64,000 nucleotides of DNA from Primulina eburnea (lineage: Eukaryota; Streptophyta; Magnoliopsida; Lamiales; Gesneriaceae). The position numbers were made by a program, and so were the translations under genes. Shown piece by piece: positions 1 to 11,647 of this stretch. Where the stretch lies: positions 24,486,069-24,550,068 of the forward strand of contig NC_133104.1 of NCBI RefSeq assembly GCF_022965805.1. Direction: 5' to 3'. The notes beneath the pieces were generated by a model that saw only the letters and a program-made list of their open reading frames with translations, ran no database searches and was not told where the DNA came from. Every line of letters starts with the position of its first letter. The first letter of the stretch is position 1.

Positions 1-177
1 CTGATGATAAACTAACTGTCATTTGTTGATCATGAACTGGGACTATTTAATCAATTATTAACAGAATTCAAACTGGTGTCAGTTGACTATTAACAACTGA
101 CAACTTAAAGTCCTTGGTAAATGTGAAAGACGAATTAAATGTCGTGAGACTCTTCAGCTTTTTCAACGTCATTTTCC

Positions 178-185
178 TATAAATA
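178..185 (+). promoter_or_regulatory. TATA box of small antisense gene A
   Basis: TATAAATA lies 59 bp upstream of the ATG at 237. The three related genes in the large insertion have a similar element 46-58 bp before their ATG, which supports a shared promoter layout. No experimental start site is known. Confidence 0.55.
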
Positions 186-236
186 AGATGATAGTGATAA
201 AAATGTGATGCAATATCAGTTCAAAAATATTTCAAT

Positions 237-659
237 ATGTCTGATTCTGATGCATGCAGCAGCACTCATGTTCATGTTACTGAACAGTCAACCCCTCGTT
301 TAACAAATATCAAGAGAAAGATGGAGATATATGTCTTTCAGAAAGTGATTTCAACTTGGGAAAAGATTCATGAGTTGAAGAGGGTGAGTGACAGTGGTGC
401 TATTCCTACTCGTGCTCAGGAGGCAAGAGCACTGAAGTACCTTGAACGTTTTGAAGTTAGACATGTTAGGGATTTGGTTGAAGACAAATGTCTTTTGGAG
501 GCGATGCTATGGAAGGAGTGGCATGTTGTTGATAAGATTTCGAAATCTAGGCCATTTGCTAGAGTTCGAATTTATGAGTTAAATGATTGGGTTAGGGCGT
601 GGCTAGATTCAGTTGATGCCATGATATCTTCTGTAAAATGGAAACGTTGGTATTCTTAA
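237..659 (+). CDS. Retroelement-borne small helical protein, copy A
   Basis: This is a 140-residue ORF with its own TATA box, not one I recognise as a named family. It is clearly homologous to three ORFs in the Tat insertion (29448-29867, 30650-31084, 31633-32064). Shared features are a Ser-rich N-terminus with CSSTHV, an amphipathic stretch near residues 22-50, a PTRAQ motif near residue 57, and an 'LLxxMLxKEWH' block near residue 85. The predicted character is short, helical and basic, with no signal peptide or membrane segment. It lies antisense and tail to tail with the copia pol, whose stop is at 738, so it occupies the region between pol and the 3' LTR. The flanking DNA from 1 to 236 has the CAGTT/AACTG-rich composition of that copia element, so it is probably part of it. 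Function is unknown. Confidence 0.65.
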   Translation: MSDSDACSSTHVHVTEQSTPRLTNIKRKMEIYVFQKVISTWEKIHELKRVSDSGAIPTRAQEARALKYLERFEVRHVRDLVEDKCLLEAMLWKEWHVVDKISKSRPFARVRIYELNDWVRAWLDSVDAMISSVKWKRWYS

Positions 660-737
660 TGAAGTGTTAATTTTAATTTGTTGTGTTCTTCTTTTCTTCG
701 TATAATTCTGTTAGTGAAGCAATATTACTAATAATTT

Positions 738-3700
738 CTAAGATAAATCAATTAAACCAAGAATATTTCGAAAATAAGAAAACTTAGCCTCGGGTAATGG
801 TTTTGTGAAGATGTCAGCTTCTTGCTGTTCAGTTGAAATATATTCTAGTCGAATATCCTTCTTTAATGCATGATCCCTGATGAAGTGATGCCTGACATCT
901 ATATGCTTGGTCCTTGAGTGAAGAACTGGATTGTAAGTGATGGCTATTGTGCTGGTATTATCACAAAATATGGGCGATTCAGTTGATGTTACTCCATAAT
1001 CCTTCAGTTGTTGCTGAATCCAGATCAGTTCTACACAACAGCTACCAGCAGCAAGATATTCTGCTTCTGTTGTTGAGGTAGCTATGGATGTCTGCTTCTT
1101 GCTGAACCAAGAGATCAGTCTGTCTCCTAAGAACTGACAAGATCCACTTGTACTTTTGCGATCAATCTTACATCCTGCATAATCTGCATCCGAGTATCCA
1201 ACTAAATTGAAGGTGGAGTCTTTGGAATACCATAGCCCAACATTTTGCGTGTCCTTAAGATATCTCAGAATTCTTTTAGCAGCTGAGAAATGTGATTGCT
1301 TAGGATTTGCTTGAAATCTAGCACACATACAGACAGTAAAAACAATATCAGGACGACTGGCTGTTAGGTATAACAATGAACCTATTAACCCTCTATATAA
1401 TGTCGCCTCCACTGATATTCCCCCTTCGTCAGTGTCTAGTTTAACTGATGAGCTCATGGGAGTTGTTGCAGCTGAACATGATTCCATACCAAATTTCTTT
1501 AGCAACTCCTTTGTATATTTTGTTTGACTAATGAATATACCAGTTTCCAGTTGCTTCACTTGCAGTCCAAGAAAGAATGTCAGTTCACCCATCATGCTCA
1601 TTTCAAACTTATCCTGCATTAACTTAGCAAACTTTTCGCACAATTTGGCGTTAGTTGACCCAAAAATTATATCATCAACATAAATTTGAACTAGTAGAAT
1701 ATGATTATTTTTAGTAAATTTAAACAAGGTCTTAACAACTGATCCGACTGTAAAGTCATGATCAGTTAGGAATTTTGAAAGAGTTTCATACCAAGCCCTG
1801 GGAGCTTGTTTAAGACAATATAATGCTTTGTTTAAATAGTATACATGATCAGGAAGTTTGTGGTTTACAAAACCTGGAGGTTGTTCGACATATACTTCTT
1901 CTTGTAACTGACCATTTAGGAATGCACTCTTCACATCCATCTGGTAAACTTTGAAGTTTTTGTGAGATGCATAAGCAAGAAATATTCTGATTGCTTCCAA
2001 TCTTGCAACTGGAGCATACGTCTCATCGTAGTCAATTCCTTCTTCTTGCCTATATCCTTGTGCTACTAGTCTTGCTTTGTTGCGTATAACTGAACCGTCC
2101 TCGTTTAGTTTATTTCTGTACACCCATTTTGTACCTATAATGGTTTTTGAAGTTGGTCTTGGAACTAAGTTCCAGACGTTATTGTGAGTGAACTGATTCA
2201 GCTCTTCTTGCATAGCATTTACCCAGTTAGGATCAGCAAGAGCTTCATCAGTTTTCTTTGGTTCCAGTTGTGAAACAAAGGCTGAATGAATAAATAAATT
2301 TAACATATTATTGCGAGTTCTTACTGGATCAGATGGATTTCCTATTACCAGATGTGGTGGATGTGATTTTCTCCATCTGTACTCTGCATTTGTTTCATCA
2401 GCTACTTCTTCAGTTGGTAACTGAGTGCAATTTTCAGCTTCAGTTGATGCCTCGTCAGCTGGTATTTGAATGTTATCAGTTTGCTTTAATAACTGATTGT
2501 CATCATTGATTTCCTGCTCATTTAATTGATCCAATATTTTTGGTTCTGGTGTTTGAAAGATGTCTTGATTGTTATGACTTTCTTCTTTGTCATCATCTTC
2601 CAGACTGATATCTGTAAATCGATCAGCTAGCTCAACTTGATCGGTTGGCTTATCAGTTAGTACAGTTTCATTAAAATCAACATGCGCAGATTCTTCAACA
2701 TTTAAAGTTTTCTTATTAAAGACTCTATAAGCTATACTAACTGATGAATATCCAAGGAATATTCCTTCTGCAGATTTGGCATCAAATGCTTTTAAGTAAT
2801 TTTTACCATTATCATGAATAAAGCATCTACAGCCGAATATTTTGAAATAAGTGATTATACTTTTTCTTCCATGCCAGATCTCATATGGTGTTTTTATATG
2901 ATTCTTATTAATCATTGATCTGTACTGAGTATAACATGCAGTGTTTACTGCCTCGGCCCAAAATCTTTGAAAAATGCCAGAATCGGCAAGCATTGTTCTA
3001 GCAGCTTCTTTAAGGGTCCGATTTCTTCTCTCAGCTTCACCGTTTTGCTGAGGAGTTCTTGCTGCTGAGAGCTCATGCTTGATTCCAGCATTTTCTAGAA
3101 AGCTTGAAAGTGTTTGATTGATGAATTCAGTTCCTCGATCAGATCTGATTCGATCAATCCCAACTGATTTTTCATTTAAAAGTCTTTTGAAGAGTTTAAT
3201 CAGTTGTGCAGCCGTATGGTCTTTGGATTTGAGAAATATAACCCAAGTAAATCTTGAAAAATCATCTACGACCACCAAGGTGTATTTCATTCCCCCTAAG
3301 CTCATGACTGGTATTGGACCGAAGAGATCCATGTGCAATAGTTCTAAGCATCGGGATGAAGATTTACATCCCTTGTTTTTGAAAGAAGATCGTACTTGTT
3401 TTCCATACTGACATGCTGAGCAAAGTTTTTCTTTTGAAAAATTTATTTTGGGCAAACCAGTTACAAGTTCATGTTTACTCAGATAAGTAATGGATTTAAA
3501 GTTTAAATGATTTAACCTTTTATACCACAACCAGTTTTGAGATGATTTTGAAGCAATGAAGCAGACTGGTGCATGAGGCTGTTCATTCCAACTGACTTTA
3601 TATGTGTTTCCACATCGTTTGCCAGTTAGTATGATTTCATCAGTTGATGTTTTAACTAAGCATGAGTTTTTATCAAATTGTACCGAGAATCCATTGTCGC

Positions 3701-3992
3701 ATAACTGACTGATACTAATCAAGTTATACTTCAGATTCTCTACTAATAAAACATCTTTAATAGTAAAGTTACCATGGATAATCTTACCCTTACCCACCAT
3801 TTTACCTTTGGAATTATCTCCGAAACTGATGTTTGGACCACTATATTTGATCAGTTGAGATAGCATACTTGCATCTCCTGTCATATGTCGTGAGCAGCTG
3901 CTGTTCAAATACCATATTGGATTTTTATTTGTACCTGTTACCTGCAAACACACACAAAATATGATTTGGTACTCATATCTATTTAGGTCCAA
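738..3992 (-). CDS. Ty1/copia (Sirevirus-type) pol, copy 1: PR-IN-RT-RH
   Basis: A 1084-codon frame carries most of a copia polyprotein. In order: a protease-like start, [13 protein letters not shown], near residue 27; a GAG-pre-integrase zinc region ending CSACQYGKQ; an integrase core with [16 protein letters not shown] and a later Glu in GEAERRNR; reverse transcriptase with [11 protein letters not shown] and YVDDIIFGS near residue 769; and RNase H with YSDADYAG near 932 and DIFTKPLPE near the C-terminus. YVDDIIFGS, the long coiled-coil gag and the tRNA-iMet primer site fit the Sirevirus lineage. The protease DSG triad reads NSS, so the catalytic Asp is lost. The frame is separated from gag by a stop and a frame change near 3980. 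The element is therefore not autonomous, although RT and IN remain open. Confidence 0.93.
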   Translation of the reverse strand: MDLNRYEYQIIFCVCLQVTGTNKNPIWYLNSSCSRHMTGDASMLSQLIKYSGPNISFGDNSKGKMVGKGKIIHGNFTIKDVLLVENLKYNLISISQLCDNGFSVQFDKNSCLVKTSTDEIILTGKRCGNTYKVSWNEQPHAPVCFIASKSSQNWLWYKRLNHLNFKSITYLSKHELVTGLPKINFSKEKLCSACQYGKQVRSSFKNKGCKSSSRCLELLHMDLFGPIPVMSLGGMKYTLVVVDDFSRFTWVIFLKSKDHTAAQLIKLFKRLLNEKSVGIDRIRSDRGTEFINQTLSSFLENAGIKHELSAARTPQQNGEAERRNRTLKEAARTMLADSGIFQRFWAEAVNTACYTQYRSMINKNHIKTPYEIWHGRKSIITYFKIFGCRCFIHDNGKNYLKAFDAKSAEGIFLGYSSVSIAYRVFNKKTLNVEESAHVDFNETVLTDKPTDQVELADRFTDISLEDDDKEESHNNQDIFQTPEPKILDQLNEQEINDDNQLLKQTDNIQIPADEASTEAENCTQLPTEEVADETNAEYRWRKSHPPHLVIGNPSDPVRTRNNMLNLFIHSAFVSQLEPKKTDEALADPNWVNAMQEELNQFTHNNVWNLVPRPTSKTIIGTKWVYRNKLNEDGSVIRNKARLVAQGYRQEEGIDYDETYAPVARLEAIRIFLAYASHKNFKVYQMDVKSAFLNGQLQEEVYVEQPPGFVNHKLPDHVYYLNKALYCLKQAPRAWYETLSKFLTDHDFTVGSVVKTLFKFTKNNHILLVQIYVDDIIFGSTNAKLCEKFAKLMQDKFEMSMMGELTFFLGLQVKQLETGIFISQTKYTKELLKKFGMESCSAATTPMSSSVKLDTDEGGISVEATLYRGLIGSLLYLTASRPDIVFTVCMCARFQANPKQSHFSAAKRILRYLKDTQNVGLWYSKDSTFNLVGYSDADYAGCKIDRKSTSGSCQFLGDRLISWFSKKQTSIATSTTEAEYLAAGSCCVELIWIQQQLKDYGVTSTESPIFCDNTSTIAITYNPVLHSRTKHIDVRHHFIRDHALKKDIRLEYISTEQQEADIFTKPLPEAKFSYFRNILGLIDLS

Positions 3993-5117
3993 CTCTTATT
4001 AGTCCCTTTGGAACCCATACTTGGATTAGTCTAACTGACTTTCCAGTAGCTGTATTCCAAATGGTTTTTCTCAGTTTTTGTGTGCTTGGTGAATAGTGTA
4101 TAGATGATACAGTATGTATTTTAGCTTGGTTCAACTGATTATTTAGTCTGTATCTTTTCTGGACTGGTTTGCAGTTATAATAGTTTGAATAATTCTTGCT
4201 AAATCTTTTTGATGAATGATTTTCTGAGTCAGTAGAGATTTTTGGACTGTAACCAACTCCATGTCTTCTGGCCTTATACATATTTTCAATAGGTTTTTCA
4301 TTCAGTTTGCTGGGCTCAAATTTCTCTTGTTCTACTGTTGATCTGACATATTGAATGTACTTCCCTTTGTCCATTGTCAGCTTTGGTTGAGTATCATTTG
4401 AAAACGTTTCTCCTTGATTACTGAACCCTAAACCAGTTTTATCATAAACTGATTTTTGTGAATTATGCATTTCATTCAATGCAGTAGACGACTTATTCCA
4501 AGATTGAATGAGTTCAGTCTGTTTTGAATTTTCAAGGATCAATTTCTGGATCAGTGACTGATCTTTCTTTCTCTCTGCTTTTAGCTCAGCAATTTCCCTT
4601 TTTAGACTCAACCTATCAACTGATTCATCAGTTTTGGTTTTGTTGTCCATGGGATCATTTTGCTTTGACTTTATTTCGTCAAATGATGATGCAAGTTTCT
4701 GGTACTCATTTACCATTTCATGCAATGTTAAAATGAGTTCGTCTCGTGTAAAGTCAGTTGAACTAAAATCAAATACCTGTTGACTTGTAGGTTCTGCTTC
4801 AGTATCATTTGCCATTAGACATTTGACTTCCTCTTCATCACTTGAGCTATATGAGCTTTCTGGTTCTGATTCGTCACTATCAGTTTCTGCCCATTTGGAT
4901 TTGTTCTCTTCAGCTAATAGAACTTCGTGTTTCTTTCTGTAGGTTTTCTTATCATCTCTGGGTCTTCTCTTATACTCATATGGTTTCTTTCTTCTGTCAG
5001 TTGATCCTTGACTGTCTTTTTTAGGTTTAGGACAGTCAGCAATGTAATGACCTGTTTTACCACAATTGTAGCAAGTATTTGTTTCTTCTTTGGAATTATT
5101 TCTCTGGTATTGCTTCT
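3979..5117 (-). pseudogene. Copia copy 1 gag, 3' part with zinc knuckle
   Basis: This is the downstream half of the copia gag. The frame at 4815-3979 carries a coiled-coil segment (LKREIAELKAERKK onward). Upstream, around 5025-5080 on the minus strand, a CCHC zinc knuckle is readable as CYNCGKTGHYIADC, followed by a Lys/Asp-rich linker. The two parts are in different frames, so the gene is broken. It stops abruptly at 5117-5122, where the solo LTR is inserted; the N-terminal half resumes at 8271. Confidence 0.85.
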
Positions 5118-5122
5118 GAAAG

Positions 5123-8100
5123 TATAAAGGCCCGAAATTTCTTGCTTGAAAATTTGCGGAAAATTAAAAAATTTTCTTTTTAAATAATTAAAATGCCTCA
5201 TTCATAATTAAACCGATAAACAAAGTTTGATATCCAAAATGGCAGTGGAAGAAAATATTTGTTTGCGAAATAACAATTTAAGAATATCCAACAACTGATA
5301 AAAATTGTTTGCGGAATAAAATAATAAATGCTGAACCGAGGTCCTCGGGTGCCACTACTGCCGACCCAAGCTGGCTCACTGGTCCCCGCCCTCGGCCCTG
5401 ACCTCATCGGTACCTACAACAATCAAGTCTAGTGAGCCTAAAGACTCAGCATGCATATATCGTAGGTAACGAGTAAAATATAATTTGCATGGATAAAATA
5501 TCATGTCATGAGGCATACTGAAAATAACTTGTACTGAGCAATTATACTACGTGCATGACTGAATTAAAAACCAAGTAAAAATGTTTGCTCCTTGGAGCCC
5601 TGTACTGAAATAACTGGTAATAATTTTTTTTGTTGAGATTATGGTCTACGCCTGTGGCCCCTGCACTGAACTGAACTGATCGGTAACTGGCTACCAGGGA
5701 GTATCAAACTGAACTGAGCTGACCGGTCACTGGCGACCGGGTGGTACCAAACTGAACTGATCGGTCACTGGCGACCGAGTAAAATAGTGCTCCCATAATA
5801 GTGAATTGACCACAAGAAATATCGGTAAATCTCAAAAATAAGCATTTTCTAACTTTTATGCACGTAATATAATTAAATGACATAATGAAAAATCCTGTAT
5901 TATTTTACCAACTGGATTGGATCGTCCCCAGGCTCGCTGCGACCAAAATATGTTACGAAAAATATGCAATAAATTTTTCATGGGTAAACTATGCAATTAA
6001 ATTTCGAAAATGCGACAATTACGTCTAACGACTTCGTATTTAATCATGACTCCGAACCAACCCGAACCAACACTGAACCGACGTATAGTCATGATTAAAA
6101 TACGCTTAAAATTATGAACTAATGCTCCTAAAATGATGAGGGTCGAAATCTAGGTGAAATGGAGGCCAAAACATGAAACGCTCTTTCGAGAGTCAATTTA
6201 GCACATCGCACCGTAAATTCTCGTACGACTTCAAAAATTATCCGAATCACGAACGGTCAAAAACACGACCTTCCTAAATCGATGAGGCACTGTCCAGTTT
6301 AAGTCATAGGCTAAAAGCCAACCAAGAACTCAAACGAGCCTCAGAACAACGGCACCACTTGCTGTCAAATTACAGCAGCTGTGCAATCGCGTATCTTGTG
6401 TCGTTTTCGAGACTACCGGCCATTGGGGCTTGCACCACCGACCAGAGACTCTTACCAACATCCCAAGGAATGATTTGAACCATGGCCAAGGGCCCTAGGC
6501 CAGCCACCATTCGAAATATTCTAGCAACATCAGAAAAGTTCCACCCGAGAAACAATTCTGCACTTCGGGGCATTATTCTTGTTTTGTTGTCACCGATCGT
6601 TCCAGTGGCCATTTTATTGACCATGACACGATCTAGACATCTTGGGGCATGATATGAACCGTGGCTAAGGGCCCTAGGCCAAACCAGATCAACGCCATTC
6701 CACCAAAAACCGAAACAACACAAGCTGAAAGAAAAAGGAAACCGAAAGTGGGGAGGGGCTGTTCTGGTATTTTATTTTAAAAACCGATCCACCATGGACC
6801 AAGCCACCAAAAAGGTGACTTCGTCACGTCTTAGACATGCTAGGGGAGTGATCTAACCATGGCCATAGGCCTTGGGGCAGCCATGATCAGATTCATTTCT
6901 CCTTTGACAGCAACTGAATTTCGAAAAGCACCAATGGACAAAAAGTGAAGTTGCTGTCATTGTCGGGTTTTCCAGCGTGTATGGGACTGAACGAATGGAC
7001 CAACATGGTCTTGACACACTCTAGTACGTGTCTATACGTAGCCTCGAGCCCCTGGAGTCGAGCCAACCACCTGAATCATCAACACCACAGAAAACGTGAA
7101 GCACCATGGAACACAGAAAATTCTGTACACAATATTTTCGAACATGGCTTGGACAAATTTCGGTTTTCATGCAGCAAATTCATGAGTTTGATGTGTATTA
7201 AAAATACTTGATTGAGGTTTGAAAGAAATATAGACATGCCTTGGTTTCATTTGAATGAAAAACGAAAGAATACGACGGCTCGACGCGGAGGAGACGGAGT
7301 GCACTTTTCTACCTAGCTTTCCTACGATTTTTCCCCCTTGTTTTCTCTACTTTTCTCACGGTTTTTCCCTCTCTGAAATGATCTGAATTCTCTCAAATTT
7401 TCGGTTGTTGTGATGGGGAGGAAGGCTAGGGAAATATATGGGAAGATTGCAAGATAAAGGGAGGAGAATAATCTGTCTATCCTAGTTTATTTGCTAGATA
7501 GGAAACAAGAATGATATCAAAGATTTTGAGGGGATATTGGGGTGCATAGGGTCGATCATGGTGTCTAGGTACAAGGGAGGAATGGTGCTTAATTAATTAT
7601 TTGATAGGGATTTAAAAGTTAGGAGAATATTTACCTAGAAAATTTTAAGGGAAGGATAATTAAGAAATGAATTGCCAACTAATAAAATCTTTCAAATTAA
7701 AAAGGGGCCGATTTTAGCTTAGTAAAATGGGGTGGAATAATGCTTAATTAATAATTGTTGGGGAATTAAAAAGGTGAGGGATTTATCTCCTAAAATTTAG
7801 GTAAGGAAGGAGATCAAGGAATTGAGTTGTTAACAAATTTTAAATTAAATAAAAGGGCCGAAAATTATAATAAAAGAGGAGGGAAAATATTTCTTGAATA
7901 TTGTATTTTAACTCTTTAGTGTTTTATCTACTCATTAAATATTTAAAAGAATTAAAGAATTAATTATTGAACTCTATTTACTACTCATCTCCACTTATTC
8001 AAATAATTCCTTAAACCTTCTTTTACAATAACTTTACTCCTTATTTATCTTAAATAAATTTTAGAAATGTTTTCTTACTATTAAATTTTATCTCTTTACT

Positions 8101-8270
8101 CCAACTCTGGTCCGGCCTCACCGAATTAACTGAAAAGAATAAAATCTAAACTACTGGATAAAATAATTAACTTCAAAGAAAACACTTAAATACTCATGCA
8201 ATGAAGTCGATTAAATTTAAAATACTAGAATTATGTATGGCTTATACGCAGTCTAAGTACGGGTTCTACA
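5123..8270 (-). mobile_element. Solo LTR (family A, gypsy-type) inserted in copia gag
   Basis: A 3,148-bp block interrupts the gag reading frame and is flanked by a 5-bp duplication, GAAAG, at 5118-5122 and 8271-8275. Read on the minus strand it begins TGTAGAACCCG and ends GGGCCTTTATA, so the expected terminal CA has become TA. It has no coding domain, and no PBS or PPT follows. A partner copy in the opposite orientation occupies 14474-17079 and ends GGGCCTTTACA. Both contain a 'GTCTTTAGACTCACTAGA' block (plus 16744-16761; minus near 5425-5442), an imperfect short hairpin. Size, ends and TSD support a solo LTR left by LTR-LTR recombination. Open frames inside are not gene-like. Confidence 0.85.
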
Positions 8271-9106
8271 GAAAGTTTCCTTGGTTCTTTCTCATGAACC
8301 TCCCAAACTTTTTGATGAATAATGACATAGCATCATTGCTTAACTGATCATCAGATTTCTCGACTGAACTAGTTGGTTCGGTTCTGACTGCTGCTAAAGC
8401 AGTTGTAGTTGTAGGAGTAGATGGTTCTCCTTCTCTGTTCTGCATTTCAAATTCATAAGCTTTTAAATCAGCAAATAGTTCATGAAGTTCGATCTGGTTC
8501 AAATCTTTTGATTCTCTCATAGCCGTAGTTTTGACATCCCATTCCTTTGGAAGACCTCTCATCACTTTTAGTGCAACCTCTTTGTTGGTATACACTTTTC
8601 CGAGTGCATTTAATTCATTTACAATGCTGCTCACCCTTTCATCATACTCATTCATTGATTCTCCAACCTTCATTTTGATATTGTCAAATTTCTGAACAGC
8701 AACTGAGAGTTTATTTTCTTTTGTTTGGTCATTTCCTTCATATAACTGAATCAACTTCTACCAAATTTCTTTTTGCTGTTTTGCACATCTTTATTTTGTT
8801 GAAGGTTGCTTTGTCCAGTGTTTTGTATAGAGTATCTTTGGCCACATTGTCGAGATTAGCTTTCCTTTTGTCCTCAGTTGTCCACTCTTCTCTGGGCTTT
8901 TGAATTCTCTGTGGTGCCCCTTCAGTTATGGCAATTGCTGTGTTTGCTTTTAGAATTTTCATGGGTCCGTCTGTTATGACATACCACATGTCATCATCTT
9001 GTGCAGCTAAGTGAGCCTGCATTCTGATTTTCCAGTCATCGAAATCTTCTCTTGAGAACATAGGAATTTTATTGAATGAAGTCATGCTAGCAGATTTATA
9101 GATCAA
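8266..9106 (-). pseudogene. Copia copy 1 gag, N-terminal part
   Basis: Two overlapping frames (9106-8738 and 8754-8266) together cover the N-terminal gag, beginning MTSFNKIPMFSREDFDDWKI. This is the plant copia gag (UBN2/DUF4219-like) pattern, with WDVKTTAMRESKDLNQIELHELFADLKAYE further on. A frameshift near 8750 separates them, and the block is cut at 8270 by the solo LTR. The start lies about 50 bp inside the primer-binding site, as expected for a copia gag. Confidence 0.85.
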
Positions 9107-9131
9107 AAGTATTCAAGAACAAGATTCAACT

Positions 9132-9143
9132 GCTCTGATACCA
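9132..9143 (-). promoter_or_regulatory. Copia copy 1 primer-binding site
   Basis: On the minus strand this reads TGGTATCAGAGC, complementary to the 3' end of plant initiator tRNA-Met, and sits 2 bp from the LTR end. It fixes the orientation as minus and the LTR at 9146 onward as the 5' LTR. Confidence 0.9.
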
Positions 9144-9145
9144 CT

Positions 9146-9997
9146 TGATAGGATCGGTTGTCGTAACAAGAGTGTTTAGAAGGGGGGGTTGAATAAACAC
9201 TCACACTTAAAATTGTTCTTTAACAATATTTGAGTTCAGTTTAGTGATAAACTGAATCTCGGAATCTTGTTGGTCAATAACAATCAGTTAAACTAGAGTT
9301 GTTGCGGAAAGTAACTGACTGAAAGATAGAATACGAAACTGAAAGAAATATGCAAGAGTTGTGTCTGGATGTTCGGAGAATTTAAGTACTCCTACGTCAC
9401 CCCTTCTATCACAAGGATAGGATATTCACTAAAAGACTTTGATCAAGTACAATACTTGTACAGACCCACTTCAGTTTGGACTTACAACTGCCAAAACTGA
9501 AACTCTTAGTTCTACACAATATTCTCAATACGTAACTGATATTAGCACAGTTGAATCTAACAGCTTTTAGAGAGTGCTAAAAAGCTCATATTTATACTTC
9601 TCTTTCAGCGGTAACTTTGATATGCATTTGAATTCTAGTATCCGTTGAATGCCACTTCATCATTTGTTGGGCAATGTTCTCTTCATTGATTGTCATACGG
9701 CGTCTTAATTGCAGTAGCCGAAATACGTTGTTCTATGCTGTAATGATTGAGGTGCGGCTTTCCATATTCATTTGCTGTTTACTATGTCCTTTTGTCGGTT
9801 GAATGTTTTTTCCCGAGAAGCATTCAGTTGAGATATGTTTTGACTGAAACTTATGCGGCTGAGTATATTAACTGATCGGTTTCCATCTGATCAGTTTTCT
9901 TCATTTGTTCAGCTGGTTTCAGTTGTTAAATATTCAGTTGTCTCATAATTCAGTTAGTTTCTTCAGTTTGTCAAACTCCGAAATTTGGTTTCCAACA
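9146..9997 (-). repeat. 5' LTR of copia copy 1
   Basis: An 852-bp LTR with ends TGATAGGATC and TTTCCAACA on the plus strand (TGTTGGAAA...CTATCA on minus). A minus-strand TATA box (GTATAAATATG) lies near 9588-9598. It is related to the 981-bp LTR at 13493-14473. About 17 CAGTT/AACTG cores are visible by eye. The matching 3' LTR would lie left of the window. Confidence 0.85.
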
Positions 9998-11436
9998 GAC
10001 TTCCTGCACATCTGATTGGTCCAGTACTTCTGGTTCAGGTGTTTGAAGTATGTTTTGATTGCCATGCCTTTTATTTTTGTCATCATCTTCCAAACTGATA
10101 TCTGTAAATCGATCAACTAGCTCAACTTAATCAGTTGGCTTATCAGTTAGTTCAGTTTCATCGAAATCAACATTAGCAGATTCTTCAACATTTAGGGTTT
10201 TCTTGTTGAAGACTCTATAAGCTATACTAACTGATGAGTATCCAAGAAATATTCCTTTTGCAGATTTAGCATCAAATGTGTTTAAATAATTTTAACCATT
10301 ATCAAGAATAAAACATATGCAGCCGAATATTTTGAAATAAGTAATTATACTTTTTCTTCCATGCCAGATCTCAAATGGTGTTTTCATATGATTCTTATTA
10401 ATCATTGATCTGTTCTGAGTGTAACACGCAGTGTTTACTGCCTCTGCCCAAAATCTTTGAGAAATTCCAGAATCAATAAGCATTGTTCTAGCAACTTCTT
10501 TAAAAGTCCGATTTCTTCTCTCAGCTACATCATTTTGCTGAGGAGTTCTGGCTGCTGAGAGCTCATGCTTAATTCCAGCATTTTTTAAGAAATTTGAAAG
10601 AGTTTGATTGATGAATTCAGTTCCTCGATCAGATCTGATTCGATCAATTCCAACTGATTTTTCATTTAAAAGTCTTTTGAAGAGCTTTATTAGTTGCGAA
10701 GCAGTATGGTCCTTAGAATTGAGAAAAATAACCCAAGTAAATCTTGAAAAATCATCTACGACTACCAAGGTGTATTTCATTCCTCCTAAGCTCATGACTG
10801 GTATAGGACCAAAGAGATCCATTTGCAACAGTTCTAAGCATAGGGATGAAGATTTACAGTTCTTTTTTTTAAAAGTGGATCGTACTTGTTTACCATACTG
10901 ACATGCTGAGCAAAGTTTTTCTTTTGAAAAGTCTATTTTGGGCAAACCAGTTACAAGTTCATGTTTACTCAGATAGGCAATGGATTTAAAGTTTAAATGA
11001 TTTAGTCTCTTACGCCACAACCAGTTTTTAGATGATTTGGAAGCAATAAAACAAACTGGTGCATAAGTTTGATCATTTCAACTGACTTTATATGTGTTTC
11101 CACAACGTTTGCCAGTTAGTATGATTTCATCAGTTGAAGTTTTGACTGAACATGAGTTTTTGTCAAATTGTACTGAGAATCCACTGTCGCATAACTGACT
11201 GATGCTAATCAAGTTATACTTCAGGTTTTCTACTAATAGAACATCTTTAAAAGTAAAGTTACTATGGATAAGCTTACCCTACCCACAGTTCTACCTTTGG
11301 AATTGTCCCCGAAACTGATGTTTGGACCATTGTATTTGATCAGTTGAGATAGCGCACTTACATATCTTGTCATATGTCGCGAACATCCACTGTCCAAATA
11401 CCATATTGAGTTCTTGTTTGTACCTGTTACCTGCAC
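9998..11436 (-). pseudogene. Copia copy 2 pol fragment (protease and integrase)
   Basis: This is the same family as the 738-3992 element. The protease start (11436-11233) keeps the canonical WYLDSGCSRHMT. The integrase segment at 11020-10292 keeps LHL-type zinc residues, [15 protein letters not shown] and the catalytic Glu in DVAERRNR. Frameshifts and stops separate the parts. The sequence ends at 9997/9998 in the linker between integrase and RT, exactly where the LTR of copy 1 begins. RT and RNase H are therefore presumed to lie left of the window, on the far side of copy 1. Confidence 0.85.
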
Positions 11437-11647
11437 TCACACACATAATATAACTTGGTACCCATATCTATTTGGGTCCTGAGCTGATTAGTCCCTTAGG
11501 AACCCACACTTGGATTATTCTAACATACTTTCCAGTAGCTGTATTCCAAATGGTTTTTCTCAGCTTTTGTGTGCTTGGTGTGTAGTGTACAGATGATACA
11601 ATATGTGTTTTAGCTTTATTCAACTGGTTGTTCAGTCTATATCTCTT

